Shown here: positions 13,100 through 24,100 of the stretch, in pieces
How the letters are laid out: every line of letters begins with the position of its first letter
Position numbering within the stretch: position 1 is the first letter of the stretch
Origin: Prosapia bicincta
Lineage: Eukaryota > Arthropoda > Insecta > Hemiptera > Cercopidae
Direction of reading: 5' to 3'
Assembly: GCA_036971475.1 (NCBI GenBank)
Contig: JBAIZL010000005.1
Coordinates: 245,359,323 to 245,423,322 of the forward strand
Length of the DNA stretch: 64,000 nucleotides
Program-made: the position numbers and the translations under genes
Notes under the pieces: model-generated
The model's input: the letters and a program-made list of their open reading frames with translations, nothing else
Told to the model about the DNA's origin: nothing
Databases searched by the model: none

Positions 13100-13311
13100 C
13101 TTAAGTTTAAACCCTTATGTACATTTAGATGACCATGTCATCATTATCATCATCATCAAAAGGTCTTATTATAAAATTACAATCTAGCAAACAAGAAGTT
13201 ACAAACTAGAGAGTTACAAACTTCTTGTTTGCTAGATTGTAATTCTGTAATAAGAATTACTGGATGATGATGACATGGTCATCGAAATGTACATAAGGGT
13301 TTAATCTTAAG
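13100..13311. repeat. Long inverted repeat with hammerhead-like arms
   Basis: Left arm about 13100-13202, right arm about 13219-13311. The apex is a perfect pairing of caaacaagaagtt with aacttcttgtttg. Both arms contain gatgaccatgtcatc or its complement and the palindrome atgtacat. Insertions of tcatca-type repeats make the arms unequal near their middle. Confidence 0.85.
13260..13295 (+). ncRNA. Hammerhead-ribozyme-like motif, stem III AUGUACAU
   Basis: CTGGATGA (one inserted G relative to CUGAUGA) at 13260-13267, an extra T, stem II GATGAC/GTCATC at 13269-13274 and 13278-13283 with loop ATG, GAA at 13284-13286, then the eight-base palindrome ATGTACAT at 13287-13294 and A13295 at the cleavage position. 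The inserted G in the core may impair catalysis. The other arm, read on the minus strand, has TAAA in place of GAAA. Confidence 0.6.
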
Positions 13312-13904
13312 TAGTTTGCTTTATTTGTTATTATTGATTATTTTTGTAATATTGGGGCTCTTTCCAATATTTTCATTGTAATGCTAAAAAATTAATTCAA
13401 TTAATTAAAACTATATTAGTTTAAATTTATTTTAATAATAAACATGAGTTTACATGGGTAAACTTCCCATGCAAACGTTCCATGTTAACGTTCCATGTTC
13501 TTGTTATGGAACAAGATAATTCTATAATACATTATACACAAAATTTCTGAGGGTAATTTTTTTAAACCAGGGTCCGTTAAGTGAATAAAAATCCATTTAG
13601 AGTCGAAACCATTAAAAACTACATTATAAAAGTTCCCTAATAAAAGCTTTTTTTCTATTGTGGAAGTTTATAAATAATCCTACGCAATCCGATCGTAAAA
13701 AATAATAAAGAAATAAATTTGCAGCTTTGCCAAGTTAGTTTTAAACAAGCAACCACTTCCCGTCCCTGTATCAGATCCTAAAATTAAAGATATCCGCGTT
13801 TTACAGACCATAAAAGCCCTCTTTACCACAGCTACATAAAATTATTTAAATATTCCCAACGTAATAAAAACATTTCATTTAATATATACAGCGTCGGATA
13901 AAAA
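13312..13904. other. AT-rich unannotated DNA
   Basis: Nothing beyond short local duplications (tgcaaacgttccatgttaac and ttccatgttcttgt near 13471-13510). Confidence 0.4.
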
Positions 13905-14350
13905 TTTCTGAACATGAAAAGCAGGTACGAGTTGTGACAAGCCGGGTTCTTATTGCCCCGTTTTGAATAAGCAAATGGCGAACGTTTCGTTTGAACATCT
14001 TCAGGAATGTGAAATTCGAAACCAGGCAGGATGCTTACCGAGTAGCGGGTTTCGTTTATTGTAAACATTTGTTAAATTGTTTTCCTGTCAACAAGCTGAG
14101 TTTAACGCGTGTTCGGAATGTCGAGTAAGTTGATATTTTTACTCAGTGGTTCAAGTGGAAAATCTAATTTTGCCTAATTAAAATCCTGAGAACATTCCTT
14201 TTGGGACGGTAAAGCATGCGCCGTTTTGGAGAAAGAATTCCGCGCATTTTGTCTTCAACTACAGTTTTATTAAGTGGTTCGTTGCCGTGAACTTTGGTTT
14301 AAGGGCAGTTTGGAATCTGTTATGGGCAATAGATTAATATGGCTGCGATA
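13905..14350. promoter_or_regulatory. GC-richer unique island
   Basis: Contains several CG words (gccccgttttgaataag, gcatgcgccgttttgg, aacgcgtgttcggaatg). The 78-codon minus frame at 13832-14068 overlaps it but has no recognisable family. Candidate conserved non-coding element by composition only. Confidence 0.25.
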
Positions 14351-15785
14351 GTATTCAACTACGTTGCTGGAAAAGAAAAACAGGTGAATGAAAGAAATGC
14401 TAAATCCTATATCATCTAAAATTATATAGAGTAAAAACCATACAAAATCATGATTTTCATTCCTTAATCAACCACCCACAATTCTAATCTAGATCTTATT
14501 TAATAAGCGGAGTTTAAATTCCGGCGGAAACTTTCGCTCCCATATTTCGCTAAAGAACCATTTCTGAATCGGTGCATATGAACTTTTTTATATTAGCTTT
14601 AAATGTTGATTCATGTGCCGAATTATACCATATATTTTCTTTTGCTTAGTAAATCATGCAGCATTTGGTGTTGTTAGTATAATGGAGGTGACGTATTTTA
14701 GTCGTTTTATTTTGCCACAAAACTAAAATTTAAATAATTATATGAATTGGAATGAACATAAACAGAAGGAAACTTGTATACACAATTTCGGCCCATAACA
14801 GTCCCACATAATATGTAACAAACTGAAACAGTACAATGCTATATAGATAGGAATAATAATCTACGGAAAAGAGAATTGAATACATGAAAAGCAATGAAAA
14901 GAAAATCAACAGAGATGTAGGAAAAGATATGTGATTAGAAATAACAGCAACAACGATGAAAATATAAAATGAGTGAAGAAAAACAGGAAATATACAGAAG
15001 TTGACAGTGTATGTTAAGAGAATGGGCGAATAATGCGTGAAGAGAATGTGAAAGTCTAAGAGAACGGAGATCGCTATTGTATGAAAACGTAACTGGTATA
15101 ATCCATGAAAAGAAGCTTATGACTAAGTAAAAGCAATATAGAATTTGTTGGGCTATAAAAAAGCGGTTACATTTTCTGGTGTCCAGGATCTTTAACCCGG
15201 CGGGTGACTGCGAATTACCAAGTCTGTTGATATTAGTCCGTGAGTCATCCGTAGGGTTTTAGCTATCACTGTGCCCAATATGGCCCCTTTTGTGCAACCG
15301 CTTTTGTTAACAAGTTTAAAATGTGAACAGCCCAATAAAGGTTGTGACAAAACGTGTGAAGCTGGCTCCATTTTAGGCTAAGCAGAAGAGAAATCTCGTC
15401 CATCACGAATCCAGTTATCAAAATGTTCAGTAATTGTATTAAGTCCGGCATAAAACTTGAACTTACGGAAGCAAATTGGTTTTATTAAGACGAAACCGCC
15501 AGATCAGATTCTTTGTAGCTATACAGAGGTTATTTTCCCTATTTAAAATTTTTGATTTTGAGGGCATCAACATCAAGTTTTATACATTTTCCATTTTCCT
15601 GAAGATATTATATTTCTATTACCCTTCTAATTATTTGTTTAAAAGTGGTAAAGTTTAAAAATTTATTTTTCATTCTTTCAGTCAGTTTGCGAGTCAGTCT
15701 TCTCTTGTGGATCGTAACGCTGACGTACAAAACGAGAATATGTGTCAATTCTGCAAATCTTTAACTGTAGTAACTTTGATTTGTC
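14351..15785. other. Unannotated DNA
   Basis: No gene recognised. Around 14850-15120 the sequence is A/G-rich and low-complexity. No mobile element resolved. Confidence 0.4.
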
Positions 15786-15832
15786 AATAAATATTCATAT
15801 TACATCCTTTAAATATTATATTTTATATGTGC
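15786..15832 (+). repeat. 47-bp repeat, inverted partner at 18892-18938
   Basis: Runs from aataaatattcatattaca to ttttatatgtgc and matches the reverse complement of 18892-18938 over all 47 bases. No target-site duplication flanks the pair, so it may be two copies of a small repeat rather than the ends of one element. Confidence 0.85.
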
Positions 15833-17392
15833 TCTTCACTTGTATTTTTTCAAACTGTTTAATTTGTGTTGGTCAAAAGTATGTTTTATTTTTTCATGTG
15901 CCTGAAGACTTTCTCTATCACTAGTTTTGGCAATTTAGATAATGTCATGATATCCGATAATTGCAGAAAAGTGGGTGGAATATAATGAAATTTATTTATG
16001 AGATTCAGGGGGATTATCATTCTCACTATTCAGGGACTTTTACACTATCATTATCACTGCTGGTACACAGATAACAAAAAAGTAGACATACTGGGTTTCA
16101 CATACACTACATTTCAATATGAAATATCACAGTGAATATTAAAATTTAACGCGAATATTATATCCAAACTTAGTGGAAAAGTAATAAATCCAATACAAAA
16201 TCCTAAACGAAAAGTGATTAACTACGTTTTAATTGTTTGTAAACCCCCCCCCATCGGATTATTGTAAATGCGCTCATGGTGGGTTTTAACTTATTTTAAA
16301 AAACTTTAATAACCTTTATCCACTTGTACTTACAGAGACTTGCCGGGTCAATTGTTTGCTTAAACAATTGTATCTAACTATTAACTAAGGCAGACTGGCT
16401 GTCTGTTTAATAGCTCTAACAAAGGCAGGTTACATTAAATTCTCGTTTATGTTTATAAAAGAGATTTAATTTTCAAAACAATTTTATATTCAAAATATTA
16501 AATTTATTTTATAATGTGCCTATTATTTTTATTAATTAACAAATTAAAATATTTAAGTTTACATCTTTTGAAAATGTTCTCTGACAAAGCTAGGCTTAAT
16601 GCATTCTTTTATTTTATATTTACTGATTTGATTGAAACCAAAAAAATATTTAAAAATATAAAATTTAAAATATACCTTTGACAATCACTTACACTCTCGT
16701 GGCTTTGTTTAAACATTTAATAAAAAACCAAAATTTACTTTTAAATTTTGAAACAACAAACTAAACGTAACAAGGCCACCAATAACATTTTCCGTTTTTA
16801 ATTAATTTAGGCAATTACATCACTTAAAAGTTTTATACAAATTTTTACGATTGGTAGCCCATCTTGCTCCTCTCTCTGAGACGGGTTGCAAGAGAGTGCT
16901 TTGTCAATTTCCCGCATAAATTTGACACGTGGATTCGAAAATGCTCCCCCCCCACTATGCTTACAGAGACTTTGTGATAATTTCCTGCTAGCTCTGTCAA
17001 TGAAACATCCTTTCAAAAAAACAAAAAAAAATTTTAAGCAAAGCCGATTTTACAATTACTAAACAACAAATTATCATGTAACATAGCCTACTTATTTGCA
17101 ATCAGAATGTAATTAGTATATTACATGTTTTATCCATAAAAAGATATATTTATAACTAAACGTGGGTTTTTTGCTGTTTAACTAAATCATAATAGACAGC
17201 CTTTTATTGTTTCTGTAGATATTATGAGATTTTCTTAAAAAGCTACAAGTGATATTTTTAACGTTAGAATCAAAATCCATATAATTTTTCGTCTGGTTGT
17301 AAATAATTCACAGAAGAATTTTTGGTATAAAGTAAAATAGATTTGGGGATGAAATATTGCTTTTCACACATTAACGGAATTAAAATTGTAAC
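15833..17392. other. Unannotated AT-rich DNA
   Basis: No recognised gene. Homopolymers (C8 near 16244 and near 16946). The 69-codon minus frame at 16807-17016 has no family. Confidence 0.4.
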
Positions 17393-17760
17393 ATGGATAT
17401 TTTATCGGAGGCAATCCGTTATTTCCAAATTAACATCGGCGCGGGCCCGACGACATTCTTGCCCAGAAGGTTGAACACTAGGAAACAATTAGTGACCGCC
17501 GCCATCTTCAATTACTTCCAAAAAAGGCAACTGGGTCGGCGACAGAATGCTGTTCTCGTGTTTACACAATTCTTAAATCCTTATTGTTGACACGGGGCAC
17601 CAGCGTTTGATTCATTGCGCTTGCGCGAAAATGTTTCACTTGTCATCATTAGCTTGTTTTCTGACGACGCGGTTATTAATTCGGACTGAGTAAAGTTGAA
17701 ACCAGTAAGAGTTGAGGCGCAGCTCAAAAGTTTCATGGAGAAAGTTATGCGAGGAGATTA
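17393..17760. promoter_or_regulatory. GC-rich island with a 65-codon open frame
   Basis: Marked GC rise with CG-dense words (atcggcgcgggcccgacgac; gcgcttgcgcg; gacgacgcggttatt). A plus frame spans 17393-17590 but resembles no known domain, and no splice structure could be assigned. It could be a conserved non-coding element, a promoter-like island or part of an unidentified exon. Confidence 0.3.
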
Positions 17761-18891
17761 ATTTGGGTTAGAGCTTTAGAACTTTGCAAATAAACCTTTT
17801 TTATAATATAAACTTGTCTTAGCCTACAGAAGCAAGTATTTCGATGCTCCTTCAATTGCTTAGGAAGAAATATAAACTTTTTAATTTCGTTTTCTAAGTA
17901 GTTTCAAGAATATTATTGTCAGTAGGAATATTTAACCTAAGGAGAGAGTTGTGAACATAAATAAGATTAGGATAGGAGCATTAAACCACCTGGAGGGGAA
18001 TACGGGAGGATCATGGTATCACTTGTTCTAAATAGGATACCCCAAGTAGTCGTATGCTACTTATCCTACCCTACATAAACTGGTTACACCCTCTTGCAAA
18101 TAAAATAAGGAAGGTTAGGTGGTATTAGATACAAGAGAACTGACGAACCAATTAATTTTAAAAAAACGGTTCAGAATCGGACGGTACACTCTAATGAAGT
18201 CCTTCATTTGACCGGTTCATCGATTCATTCATGGTTCATTTGTGCTGGTCATTCTGATAAGTAAGCCATCAATGTAGTAGCATTTGTCATTATTATACAA
18301 CACTTATACAAATATGTACATTATAAGCAATAGTGTAGATTTTTGTATTATAATTATTGTGTTGTATAGTCTATTCAAGTTCAATCAATTCAAGTACCAA
18401 CTATTCTTTGAGCTTATCTTGTAAGGTTATGTAAATGATAACGTTATGGTATGTTAATTGCACAATGACAACCTCATTGTACCAATATGCATACAACTGA
18501 GCGTTTTGTTAAAAATACTATATAAATAATACTTGACCAAATGGGGATCAACTTAAATTTTCAAAAATGGTTTTCAAGAATACATTATAAACAAAAAATA
18601 GGTGATATCCAGACGGTTTGCTAATCTAAATTTTTACCATTTTTAATTGCCTTTAAACATTAATATTGACATAAAATGTGGCTTTATAAAAGTAACCACT
18701 CTTATAGTATTATTTACCAACATATTACTATAATAGATAATTCATTGTAATAGCCTTCAGTTATATAACATTACATTTCCCTACAATTAAATATACATAC
18801 AAAGAATCTAGTTTGGAGAGATTACGTTACAAATAAAATAAAGGAAAAACGTCCTGCACTTAAATTATCCACTGTATTTTTTTATAGTGCA
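17761..18891. other. Unannotated DNA with a short dispersed repeat
   Basis: No gene. At 18399-18440, ccaactattctttgagctta repeats the leader of the elements at 8915 and 54808, here without an inverted repeat. Confidence 0.5.
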
Positions 18892-18938
18892 CATATAAAA
18901 TATAATATTTAAAGGATGTAATATGAATATTTATTATA
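18892..18938 (-). repeat. 47-bp repeat, partner of 15786-15832
   Basis: Exact reverse complement of the copy 3.1 kb upstream. Confidence 0.85.
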
Positions 18939-18994
18939 TTAGTACAAAAAAATCCTTTAGCTTAGGTTTAGTGTTAAAAAAAATATAATAATAG

Positions 18995-19612
18995 TTACCT
19001 GAACCCAGTCAACTAGTAGAACCGCGAAGTCAAAGACCTTGCTTGTGCGGGGCAATGTGCTGAGGTGAAATTAGTGGCTTAGAGGCTACTTCACTTGTCT
19101 ACCTGTTATCTTCAGTCAGTCAGTCAGAGAAGGAGGGGGTTTGATGGCCTCTGAGGTTATGCAGCGTCTGTCACCGGCAATGGCTGCGGGTAGGAATATG
19201 GGAACAGGGCTTTTGGTAGGAGCTGGATGTAGCAAGGGCATCTGAAAGGCAGGACGTTTTTTGGGGTAGGACGGTAATAAAGAATTTATTCCGGGGGACT
19301 ACGTTTATTTTTAACATTTGGACTAGCTCTCTCTTTTTTTTATTTGGGTGACATTTTTTGTTTTGTGTGTGTCAGTTCATGTGTGTAGTAAGGGTGTTTG
19401 TGGGACATAAGATAGTGTAAAACTGTGTAATAAAACTTAGAGCTGGAATGGAATAACAAAGTTGTGATGGATGATCTTCAACTAACTTAACTTAACTAGC
19501 ATTTTACATGATGAATCTTAACAGATACATGATGAGATTAATATAAACAAACAGGAGTTAAATACTATTTACAATTTCAGCATATTAAGACTAAATCTTT
19601 AAAACTAGTAGC
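18995..19612 (-). mobile_element. Probable 3' untranslated tail of the minus-strand LINE
   Basis: Lies immediately 3' (minus strand) of the LINE reverse-transcriptase frame and shares its relatively C-rich minus-strand composition. It has no frame of its own. The outer limit near 18995 is guessed from the return to AT-rich DNA. A poly-A or other terminal repeat marking the true end was not identified. Confidence 0.4.
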
Positions 19613-20150
19613 TTATTCTAGGAGGTGAGAGTTGACGGCTGGGAGAGGAAGTGCGAGTTGCAGAGGTGAAATGCAGAGAAGGACTTCGGGACGAAGACGG
19701 AAAATAGGAGAGGGTCCAACTGAGTTTTCCAGATCCCTACGTTGTGGGTAATATGAGCTTTCCGAAGAGCTACGCTGAGAGGGATCTGACAAAAACAGCA
19801 AGCGATGGGGAGCAATGGAGTTTCGGATGGTGACATTTGACCGGAACCAAGGAGAGTTGGATAGGAGTCTGAGGAAAGAGGATTGGAAGGACTCAAGAGA
19901 TTTCCGAAATGTGTTGGAGCAAAGAGGCCACCAGACAGGAGCTGCATAGGTGAGGATGGGATGAAGGAGCATTTGGTACATGTGGTGTTTGATTTTGAGA
20001 GGAATGGTACTTCTGGGACAGAGGAGAGGGTATAGCTTAGCACGGATAGCTGTACCCTTAGTAAAGGCTGAGGAAGCTTGAGAGGAAAATGACAGGCGCT
20101 CATCTAGGATAACGCCAAGGTATTTAACAGAAGACCTCCCCTGTTACCTT
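19613..20150 (-). pseudogene. 5'-truncated LINE, C-terminal end of a Jockey-like reverse transcriptase
   Basis: One continuous minus frame from about 20150 to the stop at 19613-19615, about 178 codons, with no start codon of its own. It begins at VKYLGVILDERLSF, continues with MYQMLLHPILTYAAPVW and FQSSFLRLLSNSPWFRSN. These are in the order found after the catalytic motifs of Jockey-clade polymerases, where families read VKYLGV.LD, LRPVLTYAAPVW and NK.LR...APWYVRN. The frame is intact in this stretch, so the copy is younger than the 10.2-kb remnant, but endonuclease and catalytic polymerase parts are absent. A longer overlapping minus frame (19618-20103) is a shadow. Confidence 0.85.
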
Positions 20151-20900
20151 ACGTTAGGAAATATGTTTTAACTGAATTTGTCATAACGGAATATTTTTTA
20201 GCTATATTTTTAATATAGTATGGCACAGTACTATATGTATGTTTCAAATAATTAATTTTTGGGACGTTACCACCAGGTGTTACTTTTCCGTGTTCCACAA
20301 CAGGTTTAATTCATTAACCGTCTCAAGACAGAGAGACCCTACTACACGGTAGGGTTCACTACACCATCCATGGCAAGGACTCACACATAGGATAGTTGAT
20401 TTCAATGCTACTAATTCACTTTCTAACTGTCCTTGAAACCGTATAAAACTGACACAAACTTCTAAAGCATTTTTGAACAGAGTATTTCAGATTATAACTA
20501 TCCCAGAAAGAGATTATTATGTTTTTGCTTGTATTACATTCATTACCGACTTGTCCAACTTATGAGTGCTTGAGTAAATGTATAAAACCCTTATTGATAT
20601 AAAAGGTTTTCTATTACACTAAATGATCGTCATTGTCTCTGGCACTGAAGTAATTCTTCAGCTCGATCAAAGACAATTTGTTTCAATAAGTTTTTCATAA
20701 ATTTACCTAAATTTAAAAACCCGGAAAGTCGTAATTATGTGTAATTAAAATGTTGAAGTATAATCTCGTCTTTGTCAGTAAAATCTAGAGTGTCAGTTTG
20801 TACCTTTACTTGCAATAAGCATTAGCTGGTAAAGTTAATCCCTTACGACATTATGTTTTCAAAAACTAAAATTAATTGTTTCCGCAACGTGAGTAATCTT
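20151..20900. other. Unannotated DNA
   Basis: No gene or clear repeat seen between the LINE fragment and the minisatellite. Confidence 0.4.
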
Positions 20901-21110
20901 CCATTATACTTACCTTTGCTGGAAGTCAAAATGAAAAATACATTCCTCAGTGTCATCAGTCTCCTGGGAAAAAGCATATAGTAACAATACTTTGCTGTTC
21001 ATACAGTGTCCGTTACAATATTCACATTCCTCAGGCTACCATCAACCTATTAAGTAACAACTTAGCCTTACAATACTTGGCTCTTCCAGAAATATCCATT
21101 ACGATATTAT
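20900..21110. repeat. Decayed edge units of the 87-bp minisatellite
   Basis: About two to three diverged units. The anchors cattcctcag (about 20942), cattcctcagg (about 21026) and aattcctgagg (about 21110) are spaced about 84 bp. Decay at the array edge with homogeneous units inside is the usual pattern for tandem arrays evolving by unequal exchange. Confidence 0.7.
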
Positions 21111-24100
21111 AATTCCTGAGGAACAACAAAGAGGGACACGACAAATGCTCTTACTTCAGTAGCAATCACGATTTTCACATTCCTCGGTTTACCATCAGCC
21201 TCCTAAGGAACAGCAAAGAGGAACGCGACAAATGCTCTTACTTCAGTAGCAGTCACGATATACACATTCCTCGGTTTACCATCAGCCTCCTAAGGAACAG
21301 CAAAGAGGAACGCGACAAATACTCTTACTTCAGTAGCAGTCACGATATACACATTCCTTGGTTTACCATCAGTCTCCTAAGGAACAGCAAAATGGGGACG
21401 CGACAAATGCTCTCACTTCAGTAGCAGTCACGATATTCACATTCCTCGGTTTACCATCAGCCTCCTAAGGAACAGCAAAGAGGGACGCGACAAATGCTCT
21501 CACTTCAGTAGCAGTCACGATATACACATTCCTCGGTTTACCATCAGCCTCCTATGGAACAGCAAAGAGGGACGCGACAAATGCTCTCACTTCAGTAGCA
21601 GTCACGATATACACATTCCTCGGTTTACCATCAGCCTCCTAAGGAACAGCAAAGAGGGACGCGACAAATGCTCTCACTTAAGTAGCAGTCACGATATACA
21701 CATTCCTCGGTTTACCATTAGCCTCCTAAGGAACAGCAAAGAGGGACGCGACAAATGCTCTTACTTCAGTAGCAGTTACGATATACACATTCCTCGGTTT
21801 ACCTTCAGCCTCCAAAAGAACAGCAAAGAGGGGCGCGACAAATGCTCTTACTTCAGTAGCAGTCACGATATACACATTCCTCGGTTTACCATCAGCCTCC
21901 TAAGGAACAGCAAAGAGGGACGCGACATATGCTCTCACTTCAGTAGCACTCACTATATACACATTCCTCAGATTACCATCAGGCTCCTGAGGAACAGCAA
22001 AGAGGAACGCGACATATGCTCTCACTTCAGTAGCAGTCACGATATTCACATTCCTCGGTTTACCATCAGCCTCCTAAGGAACAGCAAAGAGGGACGCGAC
22101 AAATGCTCTCACTTCAGTAGCAGTCACGATATTCACATTCCTCGGTTTACCATCAGCCTCCTAAGGAACAGCAAAGAGGGACGCGACAAATGCTCTCACT
22201 TCAGTAGCAGTCACGATATACACATTCCTCGGTTTACCATCAGCCTCCTATGCAACAGCAAAGAGGGACGCGACAAATGCTCTCACTTCAGTAGCAGTCA
22301 CGATATACACATTCCTCAGATTACCATCAGGCTCCTGAGGAACAGCAAAGAGGAACACGACAAATGCTCTCACATCAGTAGCAGTCACGATATACACATT
22401 CCTCAGATTACCATCAGGCTCCTGCGGAACAGCAAAGAGGGACGCGACAAATGCTCTTACTTCAGTAGCAGTCACGATACACACATTCCTCAAATAACCA
22501 TCAGGCTCCTGAGGAACAGCAAAGAGGAACACGACAAATGCTTTTACTTCATTAGCAGTCACGATACACACATTCCTCGGTTTACCATCAGGTTCTTAAG
22601 GAACAGCAAAGAGGGACGCGACAAATGCTCTCACTTCAGTAGCAGTCACGATATACACATTCCTCGGTTTACCATCAGCCACCTAAGGAACAGCAAAGAG
22701 GGACGCGACAAATGCTCTCAGTTCAGTAGCAGTCACGATATACACATTCCTCGGTTTACCATCAGCCTCCTAAGGAACAGCAAAGAGGGACGCGACATAT
22801 GCTCTCACTTCAGTAGCAGTCACGATATACACATTCCTCAGATTACCATCAGGCTCCTGAGGAACAGCAAAGAGGAACACGACAAATGCTCTCACATCAG
22901 TAGCAGTCACGATATACACATTCCTCAGATTACCATCAGGCTCCTGCGGAACAGCAAAGAGGGACGCGACAAATGCTCTTACTTCAGTAGCAGTCACGAT
23001 ACACACATTCCTCAAATAACCATCAGGCTCCTGAGGAACAGCAAAGAGGAACACGACATATGCTTTTACTTCATTAGCAGTCACGATACACACATTCCTC
23101 GGTTTACCATCAGGTTCTTAAGGAACAGCAAAGAGGGACGCGGCAAATGCTCTTACTTCAGTAGCAGTCACGATATACACATTCCTCGGTTTACCTTCAG
23201 CCTCCTAAGGAACAGCAAAGAGGGACGCGACATATGCTCTCACTTCAGTAGCAGTGACTATGCACACATTCCTCAGATTACCATCAGGCTCCTGAGGAAC
23301 AGCAAAGAGGAACGCGACATATGCTCTCACTTCAGTAGCCATCACGATATACACATTCCTCAGATTACCATCAGGCTCCTGAGGAACAGCAAAGAGGGAA
23401 GCGACATATGCTCTCACTTCAGTAGCAGTCACTATATACACATTCCTCAGATTACCATCAGGCTCCTGAGGAACAGCAAAGAGGAACACGACAAATGCTC
23501 TCACTTCAGTAGCAGTCACGATATACACATTCCTCAGATTACCATCAACCTCCTCAGGAACAGCAAAGACGGATGCGACAGATGCTCTTAATTCAGTAGC
23601 AGTCACGATACACACATTATTCAGATTACCATCAGGCTCCTAAGGAAGAGCAAAGAGGGACGCGACAAATGCACTTACTTCGGTAGCAGTCACGATATAC
23701 ACATTCCTCGGTTTACCATCAGCCTCCTAAGGAACAGCAAAGAGGGACGCGACAAATGCTCTTACTTAAGTAGCAGTCACGATATACACATTCCTCGGTT
23801 TACCATCAGCCTCCTAAGGAACAGCAAAGAGGGACGCGACAAATGCTCTCACTTCAGTAGCAGTCACGATATACACATTCCTCGGTTTACCATCAGCCTA
23901 ATAAGGAACAGCAAAGAGGGACGCGACAAATGCACTTACTTCGGTAGCAGTCACGATATACACATTCCTCGGTTTACCATCAGCCTCCTAAGGAACAGCA
24001 AAGCGGGACGCGACAAATGCTCTCACTTCAGTAGCAGTCACAATATACACATTCCTCGGTTTACCATCAGCCTCCTAAGGAACAGCAAAGAGGGACGCGA

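Noticed and set aside
15786..18938. A complete DNA transposon with 47-bp terminal inverted repeats
   Set aside because: No transposase remnant inside and no target-site duplication outside; kept only as a repeat pair.
19618..20103. 161-codon minus frame
   Set aside because: Shadow of the LINE frame (19613-20150), which carries the recognisable polymerase words in another reading frame.
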